Of a stretch of 56,662 nt of DNA, positions 23,690 to 33,200 are shown in pieces. Under the pieces are notes generated by a model. It saw nothing but the letters and a program-made list of their open reading frames with translations. It ran no database searches and was not told the origin of the DNA. Source of the DNA: Oscillospiraceae bacterium (lineage in GTDB: Bacteria; Bacillota; Clostridia; Oscillospirales; Oscillospiraceae); contig JAAWBF010000159.1 of NCBI GenBank assembly GCA_022792555.1, positions 1-56,662 of the forward strand, given 5' to 3'. Numbering within the stretch: position 1 is the stretch's first letter; each line of letters opens with the position of its first letter. The translations under genes and the position numbers were made by a program.

Positions 23690-26062
23690 GTGAAAAAAAT
23701 ACTAGCCGTCCTCGCGGCCCTCCTGATTGCCGCATGGGCGGTGGTTCTGGCCACTGATTGGGGCCTGCCCGATTTAAATCAGCTCTCCTGCACCGCCTCC
23801 GGACCGGACGGCGCCGTCTATGCGGTGGAAAACGGCCCCTTCTTTTCTCAAATCTATGGCATCTCCCCAGAGGGCCGGCTGATCTCTCTCTATCAGGAAT
23901 CCAGCCAGCAGGGGACCAGAGCGATTACCCAGCTCGCCTGGAGCGGCAGCAGACTCTATTTTCTGCGCAGCTCCCCAGGGGAGGAGGGGGCCGTCCTGCT
24001 GGAGGCCATGCTGCTGGAGGAAAATAACCCGGTGCTCCAAGGGGCGATGACTCTCACCGGCTATCGGGCCACCGGCTTGACCGCGCCCGCCTACATCACT
24101 GGGGTCGCCAGTGACGGCAGCGGCGGGGTGATGGTGTGCAACGCCGCTGACGGGAGTACCGTTCTGATTCAGGAACCCACCAGCCAGTTCCGTGCCCTCT
24201 CGGCGGTCTACCTCCCAGAGGAAAACGGCCTTCGGGCAGTCCTAGACACCGGCGATCTGGTCCATATCAATGCCAGCGGCGGCACCTATACTGCAGAAGA
24301 GACGGCAGTCTCTCTGCCTAGACAGCTGGAGCTCTCCTTTGCCAACCGCTTGCTGTGCAAGGCGCCCTTACTCCTGCTGGCCACTGCCCTGGTGCTGGCT
24401 CTAAGTTTGCTGGCCATTTTGGTGATACTCCTATGTACCCGCGCCAAACGGCTGGCCGTCCGAATCACGGCGGTCAGCACCGGCTGTATCCTGCTGGCTC
24501 TGTGCCTCATGGCGTGGACCCTTCTGTATCAGGTCACGCTGACCCGGCTGAACGATCGGCTCCAGGAGACGACCCATTCGGCTTATCAGCTCTCTTCCAC
24601 CCTCTCCACCCTGAGTCCCTCCTCCGTCCTTTGGGGGGTCTTCCGGGGATCAGACACTCAAGAGCGCTACACAGGCCTGTTGTCCGCAGGGGCAGGCAAC
24701 GAGCTCTATGCGCTCCGGGAGGGAGAACTCACTGTGGCAGTCTCAGTCCGCGCCCCCTTTGGGGTCCTGGTCGATCGGGCCTGTTCGGACGCCGTCGCCC
24801 AGCTGGTCCACCAGGCGGCAGACGGCCAGACGGCCTCTGCCCTCCTTACCCTCCAGGGCCGTCAGACGGCGGTGGCCGCCCAGCCCTTTTTCTCCAACGG
24901 TATGCAGGTGGGGGTCCTGCTCCTCCGGTCGGACGCCGGAGATATCATGTCCGCATCCCTGCGCTCTTTACAGACCCTGGGTCTGTCCGGGCTGGTCATT
25001 TTCCTGGCGGCCTGTGTGCTCCTCTCCCTGCTGCTTTGGCGGTTTACCAAGCCGTTGGGCCAGCTGACCCGGCAGATGGAGGCTATCTCGGACGGCGACA
25101 TGAAAGTTCGGGCCATTCAAACCGGCCTGGATGAGATGGGTGATCTGGCCCGTGCCATGCAGGAGATGTGTATGGGATTGTCTATCCGGGAGTATGAGGT
25201 TCAAAGCACCATCGCCTCCTACCGCCGGTTTGTCCCCCGGGGACTGACTGACCTGCTGGAGCGGGCCTCCATCATGGAGGTTGGCTTCGGGGATGTGCGG
25301 TCCATCACCGGCAATGTGGGGATTCTTTCGGTCAGCAACCGTGATACTGCCCGCAACACCCTGGAGGACGGCCCCTTTGTCGATTTCGTGGACGACTGCT
25401 TTGGCGCGGCCAACCGCAGCGTCTCCGCCCATGGAGGGTATCTCCTCTCCTCCGGCTTTGATCTTGGCGCTGTTAAGGTCTATTACCCAGGAAAGGCGTC
25501 TGCGGCGGTGGCCTCCGGCCTCCACCTGCTGGGGGAGATCCAAAAACCGGCGGCTACCCAGATTGCCCCCGATTTCTTCCTCCTCTTCCACCGCACCGCG
25601 TTCCTCTATGGCATCGCGGGCACCCAGGAGGAGGTCTTCCCTTTCCTCTCCTCTCAGGAGATGGAATTTCTTGGTACTTACGCCGCCCAGTTTGCTGGGA
25701 CAGGGGTCCGTATTGTTCTCACCGGCTCCTTTTTAGAGGACCTGGACCCCGGCTATACCGTCCGCTACATCGGGTATGTCAACGCGGACAACGGCGAGAG
25801 CCACAAACTCTACGAGGTTCTGGACGCCTATCCAGATATTGAACGCAACCTACGGGTACGCTACGACGCCCGCTTACAGGAGGCCATTCAGCTCTTTTAC
25901 CGCAGCGACTTTTACCTGGCCCGCAATCTGTTTTCCACCCTTCTGCGGGCCTGCCCCGGCGACGGCATCGCCAGGTGGTATCTGTTCGCCTGTGAGCACT
26001 TCTTTAATGCCGGCGCCAAAGAGCAGCCCGACTGCCAGCTCTTTGGTATCGATGAAGTTTAA
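23690..26062 (+). CDS. Membrane receptor with HAMP and degenerate class III nucleotide cyclase domain
   Basis: 790 residues, GTG start with AGGAGG. An N-terminal hydrophobic segment (4-21) and an extracytoplasmic beta-rich region (30-215) are followed by two close membrane helices (225-248, 258-281). Then come a second extracytoplasmic domain (282-425), a fourth helix (429-450), a HAMP domain (451-503), and a region (512-710) that aligns by eye with class III adenylate cyclases. YRRFVPRGLTDLLERASIMEVGFGD matches the usual lead-in (quoted in part), but the metal-binding Asp strand is replaced by GILSVSNRDT. The tail (LYEVLDAYPDIE...LFSTLLRACPGDGIARWYL) matches the usual cyclase C-terminal helical module. 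It is probably a catalytically dead cyclase used as a sensor. Confidence 0.72.
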   Translation: MKKILAVLAALLIAAWAVVLATDWGLPDLNQLSCTASGPDGAVYAVENGPFFSQIYGISPEGRLISLYQESSQQGTRAITQLAWSGSRLYFLRSSPGEEGAVLLEAMLLEENNPVLQGAMTLTGYRATGLTAPAYITGVASDGSGGVMVCNAADGSTVLIQEPTSQFRALSAVYLPEENGLRAVLDTGDLVHINASGGTYTAEETAVSLPRQLELSFANRLLCKAPLLLLATALVLALSLLAILVILLCTRAKRLAVRITAVSTGCILLALCLMAWTLLYQVTLTRLNDRLQETTHSAYQLSSTLSTLSPSSVLWGVFRGSDTQERYTGLLSAGAGNELYALREGELTVAVSVRAPFGVLVDRACSDAVAQLVHQAADGQTASALLTLQGRQTAVAAQPFFSNGMQVGVLLLRSDAGDIMSASLRSLQTLGLSGLVIFLAACVLLSLLLWRFTKPLGQLTRQMEAISDGDMKVRAIQTGLDEMGDLARAMQEMCMGLSIREYEVQSTIASYRRFVPRGLTDLLERASIMEVGFGDVRSITGNVGILSVSNRDTARNTLEDGPFVDFVDDCFGAANRSVSAHGGYLLSSGFDLGAVKVYYPGKASAAVASGLHLLGEIQKPAATQIAPDFFLLFHRTAFLYGIAGTQEEVFPFLSSQEMEFLGTYAAQFAGTGVRIVLTGSFLEDLDPGYTVRYIGYVNADNGESHKLYEVLDAYPDIERNLRVRYDARLQEAIQLFYRSDFYLARNLFSTLLRACPGDGIARWYLFACEHFFNAGAKEQPDCQLFGIDEV

Positions 26063-26189
26063 GAGCCTGTTTAAAAGCTGTCTGGACACAGCTTGCCTGC
26101 GTCTTTTCAGCGGCTCTGCGGGAACATAACGGCCCGCGCTCCCCAAGCAGGGGAAGATTCACCTTTATATTTGGGGGCGGTGAACTTAT

Positions 26190-27413
26190 TTGAATAAATT
26201 ATTCAGTACCCTTCTCTCTGCCATCCGTGCAAGGTTCACCTCTCTTTGGACCAAGCTGCGGCTCTGGACCAGCCCGGTTTTTTGGCGAGCGAAAGTATTT
26301 ACCAAAATACGGCAGTTTTTTAACCGCCTCTTCGATGTCCGCCCCCGCCATCGGAAGGACTACTACCCCTTCTTCCAGTGGCTGGTCAGTAAACGGCTGG
26401 CTTTCGCCATTGTGGTGGTCCTGGGTATTGTATGTACCTTCTATCTCTATACCACTCTGCCCAAGGGGTTTTTTACCGGCGGAACTGCCGCCATCCGGAC
26501 CTACCGCTATAACGCCATTCCCCTAAAATTTTACGCCGGAACAGTGCGTATTTTGGCGGGAGACGGCCATGTAGCCTATGTGGGCGAGGTGGAGAAGGCT
26601 CACTGTACCGGCCAGGGAACGCTTTACAACAAGGAGGGCGGAAAGGTCTACGAGGGCGCCTTTGATGACGACATGTATAACGGTCAGGGCACTCTCTACT
26701 ACCCGGAGGGAGCGGTCCAGTACAACGGGACCTTTGTCAACAATCTCTTTCAGGGCCAGGGGAGCTACTTCCGCTCCAACGGCACCGCAGAATATGTGGG
26801 CGCCTATGAGGCGGGGCTCCGCAACGGCACTGGCACCCTCTACAATGCCGCATCCACTCCGATTTTTTCCGGCGCCTTTCAAAACGATCAGATTGTCTAC
26901 GGACAATTTTTAGGTAAATCCACCGCCGATGTGGCGCAGATGTATACCGGACGTACCACAACCTATTCCGGCGGCGGAGAGTACGCGGCCTCTATGGACG
27001 AGATCGGCGCGGTCTACTCGGCCAGCGGGGGGGGCTCCACCCTGGACGGGAACTGGACGGTGAACAGCATCTATGTCCTGTCCAACGCACTCCCGGTGGA
27101 TGGAGGCGAGCTCACAACGATCAACCAGCTCTCGGCCTACTTCGGCCAGCCCGATTACTACGGCGTCTCCCCCGTCACCCTGCCCGAGGCAGTGGCCATC
27201 AATCTGCTGGATCGGCGCAGTGACAGTCCCCTAAGTACTGTCTCCATTACCAGCAGCGCCGCCTTTGACCAGGTCTACACAGTCTCTCAGTACGACAAAA
27301 GCTATGAGGTCTATATCTATACCTATCTCAAAGACGGACTGCTCTACACTTTTTATACCACCGGCGCCGGTCAGGACCGCTTCCTGATGTATGCCGTAGA
27401 GCTGACAACGTAG
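26190..27413 (+). CDS. Membrane-anchored MORN-repeat protein
   Basis: 407 residues from a TTG with GGGGGCGGTG upstream. A basic N-terminal cytoplasmic segment (1-68) is followed by one membrane helix (about 70-89). Four to five MORN repeats lie at about 129-235 (YEGAFDDDMYNGQGTLYY, YNGTFVNNLFQGQGSYF, YVGAYEAGLRNGTGTLY), and a C-terminal domain of 160 residues is unrecognised. MORN repeats form extended beta-hairpin sheets that bind lipids or proteins. The repeats should lie outside the cytoplasmic membrane. It lies between the cyclase-like receptor and the TolC-like protein in the same operon. Confidence 0.83.
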   Translation: MNKLFSTLLSAIRARFTSLWTKLRLWTSPVFWRAKVFTKIRQFFNRLFDVRPRHRKDYYPFFQWLVSKRLAFAIVVVLGIVCTFYLYTTLPKGFFTGGTAAIRTYRYNAIPLKFYAGTVRILAGDGHVAYVGEVEKAHCTGQGTLYNKEGGKVYEGAFDDDMYNGQGTLYYPEGAVQYNGTFVNNLFQGQGSYFRSNGTAEYVGAYEAGLRNGTGTLYNAASTPIFSGAFQNDQIVYGQFLGKSTADVAQMYTGRTTTYSGGGEYAASMDEIGAVYSASGGGSTLDGNWTVNSIYVLSNALPVDGGELTTINQLSAYFGQPDYYGVSPVTLPEAVAINLLDRRSDSPLSTVSITSSAAFDQVYTVSQYDKSYEVYIYTYLKDGLLYTFYTTGAGQDRFLMYAVELTT

Positions 27414-27447
27414 CCTGTGGAAGCAGGGCGGAAAGGAGGGGGTTGGC

Positions 27448-29484
27448 ATGAAACCCAAACAATACACCCAGCGTCTGCTGTGCCTGGTTCTGACGGCAGC
27501 CCTTCTCTCCAGTCTCACCCCCAGGGCGGGCGCCGCCAGCCGCCGGGTGCTCCAGCTGGCCCAGGCCCAGTCTATGGCCATCGCCAACAGCCCGGCCATC
27601 TCCCGCAAGACCAACGAGATCATCCTCAAGCAGATGAAGTATGTGGAGGCGGTGGACGGCATCAAGGCCAAGGTGAAGAACCTGCGCTCCTTCCGCTGGT
27701 CTCCCCTGCTGTCCTTTAAGTTCCCCCAGCAGCTGGACATGGTGACCGAGTACGAGTTGAATGTCAAGCCCCTCACCCTCCAGGCGGAGATCGATACTCT
27801 TAACCACGAGCGCAACGATCTGCGCTATGCCGCTTTAAACAGCGCCAGTAAGGCGTATATTGAGGTCTACCTGCTCCAGGAGAAAATCACCTTCAATGAG
27901 ACCCGACTGGCCAACGCTCAGGAAGAGCTAACTCGCAATCAGGCCCGCCTGGTGACAGGCCAGGCCACCCAGAACGACGTGGACACCATGCAGGCCGCCA
28001 TTGACAACCTGACCACCGATTTGGCCAGCCAGAAGCGCAGCTTCCAAACGGCCAAGGAGACCCTCTCCGACCTCATCGGCCTGGACGTGACCAGCGGCTA
28101 TATATTCCGCAATCCCCTCAAGGAGCTGACCCTCCCCCGCAGTATGCTGGATTCGGTCATCCAACACACTCTGGACCACGACCAGAACTTTTATGCGGCC
28201 AAGATGACCGCCTCCACCGCCCTGATGAATCTCAACTCCTACGAGAGCCTGATGCGTAATCAGTACGGCTCCAAGCTCAATTATATTCAGACCTTTGTCG
28301 ACATGGCCAAGAACGGCCAGGACATCGACTACTCCGCCTTTATGCTCAAGTATAAAGAGATGCTGGTGGCCCTGGACCGCCCTTGGAGCTTTACCATCCG
28401 GATCCTCTTCTTCCGGTTTACCATGGAGTGGTTTAAGGGGGAGATCGACGGTACCCGTTACATTGAGGACGAGATCTACGCCATCTACACCGCCTGCATG
28501 GAGTACGCCAATGCAAAAAAGGACCGGGATTCCGCCGAAAAGGACCTGCGCAAGCAGGTGGCCGCTCAGTACGAGCTGTTAGTCAACGCCTGGAGCTCCT
28601 ATGAACACCTGGCCGGTCTGGTGGCCGCCTCCAAAACCACCATGGAGAAGGTGACCGCCCTCAACCAGCAGGGCAAGGCAGACTATACCGAACTGAAGAC
28701 CGCCAGAGAGGACTACGAGTCCATGCAGCTGGATGCCTTAGACGCACTCTCCTCCTATAACACGATGCTCTACGACTTCGACCGGCTCACCTGCGGCGCG
28801 GTGACCAACTATATGAAGGGGGTCTCCATGGGCGCCGAGACGGGGACGGGAGGCGACAGCTTCTCCCGGCTGGACCCTATCCATGACCCCTACTACTACA
28901 TCTACACCACGGTGGAGGATCTGACTTTCCACATCGGGGTGAGCATTCCAGACGGGTTCGACCCCGCCGTCACCGACTTTGAGGTGTGGAACGATCAGAT
29001 CCAGATCGGCGCGCGTACCCCCGTCACCCAGGAGCTCTCCCACTTGACTCTAGACTATGGGGGAGACGCCCTTCTGACCCTCCGCTTCTACGACAGCGGG
29101 AACTATGTGGGGGAGTGCGAGATTGACGCCACCGTCCCGCGGGATACCCTCTCCTTCGGCGCCGCCCCGGTGGAGACCACAGCACAGGCCCCCATCGGCA
29201 CCTATGAGATTTCCACCGCAGCGATCGGCGGCCTGTCCACCACCACCCTGACCCTGCACCTCAACCGGGATGTGGGGGCCAGTACCTTTACCATTTCCTA
29301 CGGCACAAACCAGGTCTTTACCAGTGACCCCACGCCGGTGGAGGAGTCCTTCCAATATCTCACCCTCCTGGCCGCCAGTCTGGAGGAGGTCACGCTGGAG
29401 CTCTACGACCGGGATGGCACCCTGATCCAAACCGCCCGCTTTGACACCACTACACAGACCTTATTTGCCGTTCCAGCCGGATAA
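27448..29484 (+). CDS. Secreted TolC/OEP-like helical protein
   Basis: 678 residues with a signal peptide (1-29, PRAGA-A). Two outer-membrane-efflux-protein style repeats are visible. The first helical pair (115-213, AYIEVYLLQEKITFNETRLAN, partly quoted, ..LVTGQATQNDVDTMQAAIDN..LIGLD) has the typical R/LxxGxATxxDVxxxQ pattern. The second (340-450) ends VTALNQQGKADYTELKTA..LDRLTCG-like. Each is preceded by a short beta-prone segment (84-110; 312-332, WSFTIRILFFRF), where TolC has its barrel hairpins. A C-terminal beta-rich domain (460-678) is extra. TolC-like proteins normally belong to diderms; here the neighbours are CIS genes. Confidence 0.7.
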   Translation: MKPKQYTQRLLCLVLTAALLSSLTPRAGAASRRVLQLAQAQSMAIANSPAISRKTNEIILKQMKYVEAVDGIKAKVKNLRSFRWSPLLSFKFPQQLDMVTEYELNVKPLTLQAEIDTLNHERNDLRYAALNSASKAYIEVYLLQEKITFNETRLANAQEELTRNQARLVTGQATQNDVDTMQAAIDNLTTDLASQKRSFQTAKETLSDLIGLDVTSGYIFRNPLKELTLPRSMLDSVIQHTLDHDQNFYAAKMTASTALMNLNSYESLMRNQYGSKLNYIQTFVDMAKNGQDIDYSAFMLKYKEMLVALDRPWSFTIRILFFRFTMEWFKGEIDGTRYIEDEIYAIYTACMEYANAKKDRDSAEKDLRKQVAAQYELLVNAWSSYEHLAGLVAASKTTMEKVTALNQQGKADYTELKTAREDYESMQLDALDALSSYNTMLYDFDRLTCGAVTNYMKGVSMGAETGTGGDSFSRLDPIHDPYYYIYTTVEDLTFHIGVSIPDGFDPAVTDFEVWNDQIQIGARTPVTQELSHLTLDYGGDALLTLRFYDSGNYVGECEIDATVPRDTLSFGAAPVETTAQAPIGTYEISTAAIGGLSTTTLTLHLNRDVGASTFTISYGTNQVFTSDPTPVEESFQYLTLLAASLEEVTLELYDRDGTLIQTARFDTTTQTLFAVPAG

Positions 29485-29500
29485 GAGAGGAGGCCATGGG

Positions 29501-32500
29501 ATGAAACAAAAAAAGAGCCTGATCCGAGCCGTTATCGCGCTTTTCCTGGCCGCCGCTGTGATCGCCTCCTCCCTGCTCATCGGCGGGGCGGTGTGGAACG
29601 AGGAGACCGCGGTCCATGTGGACCCGAAAGAGATCCCGTCCGCCACCCTGGCGGTGGGAACCCACCTAATCCATCTGTCCACCCTCAATGACAGCGTCTA
29701 CGCCGTGGCCGAGCGGTCGGCGGAGGAGTCGGGGCAGACCAGCACCTACTATAAATCTGAGCTGGCCGACGGGACCTGGTTTGATATCTCATCCGCCACC
29801 ACCCTGGCGGACATCACCACCGCCGGGACTCCGGTGGAGGACAGCGTAATCGCCGCCCTGTTCTTTACCCACCACACCAGGGATGACGGCGTTACCTACG
29901 ACCTGCGTACCAATCTGCCGGTGGATATCCGAGATATCTACAGCCCCTACGACCTGGAGTCCATGGAGGAGCTGTTTCCCCTGAAAACCCAATACGATCT
30001 CCTCCGGGAGACCCAGGCGGACAGCAAAGCTGGAAAGGCCAAGATTGAGCGGGCCGCCGCCTTCTTCGCCACCTCGGTCATCAACGACACTACCATCTCC
30101 TACGACGGCCAGCTGGCCGCCCTCCAAGTGTACTATAATGTCCTCAATGAGAACGACGGGGGCACAGTAGAAAAGAATGCGGTCCAGGAGGTCATGGACG
30201 CTGTGGATGCCAGCCGCCGGGTGGCCGTGTTTACCATCGTGGAGGAGGCCCTGGCCACCTATCTGGAGGAGCTGTCCACCGTGGCGGATACCCAGGACGA
30301 GGAGGGCAACACCGCCGATGAGGGGACCATGCCGGACACCAACCTCCAGTCGGCAGTCAGCGACAGCCTGAACAACGTCCGCGCCTCGAAAATCGAATAT
30401 GAGGGCAAGATGTTAGATCCAGGCACAACAGTGATTACCTCGGTGCGCTACACCTTCTCCCAGCAGCTCATCACCGACGCCAACGCCCGCAACCACGCCG
30501 CCTGTGACACCGATGTGGCCCAGCTGGTCACATTAAACAACATTGTCAACGGGATCATCCAGGACAAAGCTGCCGAGCTGGCCCTGCTGGACGACCCTCT
30601 CATCCCCCAGGCGGCCAACGTCTATACCGGTGGCCTGCGCCAGGGGCAGACCCCTGCCTACACCGCAGCCGTGGCTCAACAGTCCGCCAACGCCCTGCTG
30701 CAGAGCATCATCCGGGACAACACCAGCCTGCTCAACTCCTACCGCAACGAGCTGGAGTTTTTCATCGAGGCCAAAACCCAGCGGCAGAGCACCCAGGACG
30801 CCTCAGATTATATCACCGAACGGCTCAACATCACCCAGGGCTGGTATACAATCTTGCCCTCTGACCCCTTTGAGGCCCAGTCCTCCACCACGGTGGACGC
30901 CCATGTGGAGTTCCTCACCCAGCTTCAGCGATCTCTGGAGCTGGCCGCCGGAGGGAACGAGCTGGACGCCCTTCTGGCAGAGAAAGAGGACCTCCAGGCT
31001 GAGATGATGAGCTGCCTCGACCACAACGACCTGGCAGGCGCCAAGGCGTATGAGGATCAGATATCAGCTGTAGACGAAAAGATTCAAGCCCTCTCAAACG
31101 AGACAAACAGCCAGCTCTCCGCGCTCAACCAACAGCTTAACGAGCTGGAGAATCAGCTCGCAGCCGCCCAGGACAGCGGCTCCGACCAGACAACGGCCCA
31201 GCTTCAGCAGGAGATTGAAACCGTTCAATCTGAGATTGACCAAGTGTTGGCCGCTGGAGACGGTACGCTGGGGGAGCAGCTCTCCCAGCTCCAGGCGCTG
31301 AACGAACAGCTCAACGATCTGGCAGGACAGCTCGCAAATGCCCAGAGCAGCGGCAACAGCGAGGCGGCGGCCCAGCTCCAGCAGCAGATGGAGCACCTTC
31401 AATCCGAAGTGGACCGGGCGGAAGCCGCCGCCAGCAAAAGCGAGGAGGGCGCGGCGCTGGTAGACCAGCTCTCCGCCCTCAACGAAACCCTCAGCGGACT
31501 GGAGGAGCAGCGCCGGGATGCCCAGACGGGTCCCAGCCAGACAACAGCCCAGCTCCAAGAACAGATCGGGGCCCTCAAAGCGGAGATTGCCCAGGTGGAA
31601 GCCGCCGCTGGGGACGGTACGCTGGGCGCTCAGGTGGCCCAGCTCAAGCGGGATACCCTGACCGCCATTCAAGACGGGGACACCGATGCTGTCAATGAGG
31701 GGGTGGACGCTCTGAGCGATCTCCTCAGCCTGGATTACGGGCTTGTCTTTCCGGCCCTCCAGGAGCTGCACCAGGCGATGGCCAGGGAAAAGGATCTCAA
31801 TGGAAACGACAGCCTTGACGACGCCATAAACACCATTGAAGAGGCCATCCTCAACAACGCCGACGCCTACACCGCGGCCATGCGTACCGAAAAGAACGCG
31901 ACCGATCTGCTGGAGTTGGCCGAGGATTACTTCGCCGGGGAGACCTCCCCCCTGACCCCCACCGGAGCGGAAACAGGCGCGGGAGTGGGCGCAGGGTCCG
32001 GTGGAACCGGCGAGAACACCGGCGGCGAAAGCGGCCTAGGCGGAAAGGGCGCTCTGGCCGAGGAGACTGTCAATCCCGCCATTACCTTGGTGGCTCTCCA
32101 GCTCTACTATGACGAGACCGGCAATCAAGACGCACTCTCCCTGCTCTCCTCTGTCAGCCTCCAGCAGCAGGGGCTGGGCAATCCCCTCGTCTTCCTGCGG
32201 GTCAACGATGCCGGGCGGGAATACCTCCCCCTCTCTGCACTCAGCGCCTATACCGGGATGCGCTATGTCTGGAACCGGACTCTCAGTCTGGGAACCCTGG
32301 CCCAGGGAGGGATTTACTACGGCTTTACCGCTTATTTCGATGGCGTCCGGCGCAGCCGGGACACCTCCAAAACCGACCGGATGACACAGGCGGCCAAATT
32401 CCAGGGCGGGATGATCCACATCTTTGAGGACTACACCCGGCAGGAATTTGGCGCAGAGGCAGTCTATCTCGCAGGCACCAATTATGCCGTACTGTGTGAC

Positions 32501-32554
32501 AGCGCCATGCTGGAGGAGGCCACCGCTCTCTTTGGGGTCTTCCTAGCCGGATAA
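29501..32554 (+). CDS. Very large exported coiled-coil protein of the CIS locus
   Basis: 1017 residues from the ATG at 29501 (AGAGGAGG site). The frame opens earlier inside the TolC-like gene, but the signal-anchor (MKQKKSLIRAVIALFLAAAV) marks the true start. Residues 35-470 are mostly helical with no known motif. Residues 475-715 form a long Gln/Leu/Glu-rich coiled coil with repeating QLQQEIETVQSEID-like units. A Gly-rich hinge lies near 823-848 and a compact C-terminal domain follows (VNDAGREYLPLSALSAYTGM). It is probably an extracytoplasmic tether or stalk. Function unknown. Confidence 0.72.
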   Translation: MKQKKSLIRAVIALFLAAAVIASSLLIGGAVWNEETAVHVDPKEIPSATLAVGTHLIHLSTLNDSVYAVAERSAEESGQTSTYYKSELADGTWFDISSATTLADITTAGTPVEDSVIAALFFTHHTRDDGVTYDLRTNLPVDIRDIYSPYDLESMEELFPLKTQYDLLRETQADSKAGKAKIERAAAFFATSVINDTTISYDGQLAALQVYYNVLNENDGGTVEKNAVQEVMDAVDASRRVAVFTIVEEALATYLEELSTVADTQDEEGNTADEGTMPDTNLQSAVSDSLNNVRASKIEYEGKMLDPGTTVITSVRYTFSQQLITDANARNHAACDTDVAQLVTLNNIVNGIIQDKAAELALLDDPLIPQAANVYTGGLRQGQTPAYTAAVAQQSANALLQSIIRDNTSLLNSYRNELEFFIEAKTQRQSTQDASDYITERLNITQGWYTILPSDPFEAQSSTTVDAHVEFLTQLQRSLELAAGGNELDALLAEKEDLQAEMMSCLDHNDLAGAKAYEDQISAVDEKIQALSNETNSQLSALNQQLNELENQLAAAQDSGSDQTTAQLQQEIETVQSEIDQVLAAGDGTLGEQLSQLQALNEQLNDLAGQLANAQSSGNSEAAAQLQQQMEHLQSEVDRAEAAASKSEEGAALVDQLSALNETLSGLEEQRRDAQTGPSQTTAQLQEQIGALKAEIAQVEAAAGDGTLGAQVAQLKRDTLTAIQDGDTDAVNEGVDALSDLLSLDYGLVFPALQELHQAMAREKDLNGNDSLDDAINTIEEAILNNADAYTAAMRTEKNATDLLELAEDYFAGETSPLTPTGAETGAGVGAGSGGTGENTGGESGLGGKGALAEETVNPAITLVALQLYYDETGNQDALSLLSSVSLQQQGLGNPLVFLRVNDAGREYLPLSALSAYTGMRYVWNRTLSLGTLAQGGIYYGFTAYFDGVRRSRDTSKTDRMTQAAKFQGGMIHIFEDYTRQEFGAEAVYLAGTNYAVLCDSAMLEEATALFGVFLAG

Positions 32555-32600
32555 CAAATGGATGTTCGCAGGCTATCAAATACGGACAGGAGGCGTTCCA

Positions 32601-33197
32601 GTGGCAGATTATCCGATTATCTCTGATGTGTCCAACTACATGGTCCAGCTGCTGCGCAGTAAAATGTGTCCAGAACCCATCCCCTCTCCCAACAACATTG
32701 AGGTCTCCTCTCCGGCGGAGCAGGATGTAGACTACATTCTTGGGCTTTACCTCTATGACATCCGGGAGGAGGGGGAGATCTCCCTGCCTTCCCTGGCCGG
32801 GACCGGCAGAACCCGGCTGCGGCGTCCCCCCAGGCCTTACAGCCTGTACTATATGCTCTTTCTTAACGGCTCCTCTCAGATGGGTCTGAAGGGGGGAGAT
32901 GTGCAGAAGATCATCGGCCGGGCCGCCCAGATTGTCAACGACGGCAACTCAGTAGACCCCCACCGGCTCCAGACTTGGCTGGAGGCCGACGAGCCCCCGA
33001 TTATTTTCTCCCCCGCCAAGCTCTCCCTGGAGGATAAGGTCCGGGTCTGGTCCGCCATCAACAAGCCCTACCAGGTCAGCCTGTTTTACAAGGCCTCTCC
33101 GGTCTTCCTGTCCAGCGAAGTGGTAGTAGAATCCCCGCGGGTCACGGACGCCCAGTTCAATCTCTCCCTCACGGGGGAGCGCCGGGAGGAGGGATAG
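32601..33197 (+). CDS. DUF4255 / Pvc16-like CIS protein
   Basis: 198 residues from the GTG at 32601, chosen because AGGAGG stands 7 bp before it; an in-frame ATG at 32562 lacks a ribosome site. The N-terminus ADYPIISDVSNYMVQLLRSK, with YILGLYLYDIRE and YYMLFLNG further on, is typical of DUF4255 (Pvc16 N-terminal) proteins. These cap or terminate the tail tube and sheath in PVC-like particles. It opens the structural half of the cluster, 3 bp before the next gene. Confidence 0.88.
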   Translation: MADYPIISDVSNYMVQLLRSKMCPEPIPSPNNIEVSSPAEQDVDYILGLYLYDIREEGEISLPSLAGTGRTRLRRPPRPYSLYYMLFLNGSSQMGLKGGDVQKIIGRAAQIVNDGNSVDPHRLQTWLEADEPPIIFSPAKLSLEDKVRVWSAINKPYQVSLFYKASPVFLSSEVVVESPRVTDAQFNLSLTGERREEG

Positions 33198-33200
33198 CCG

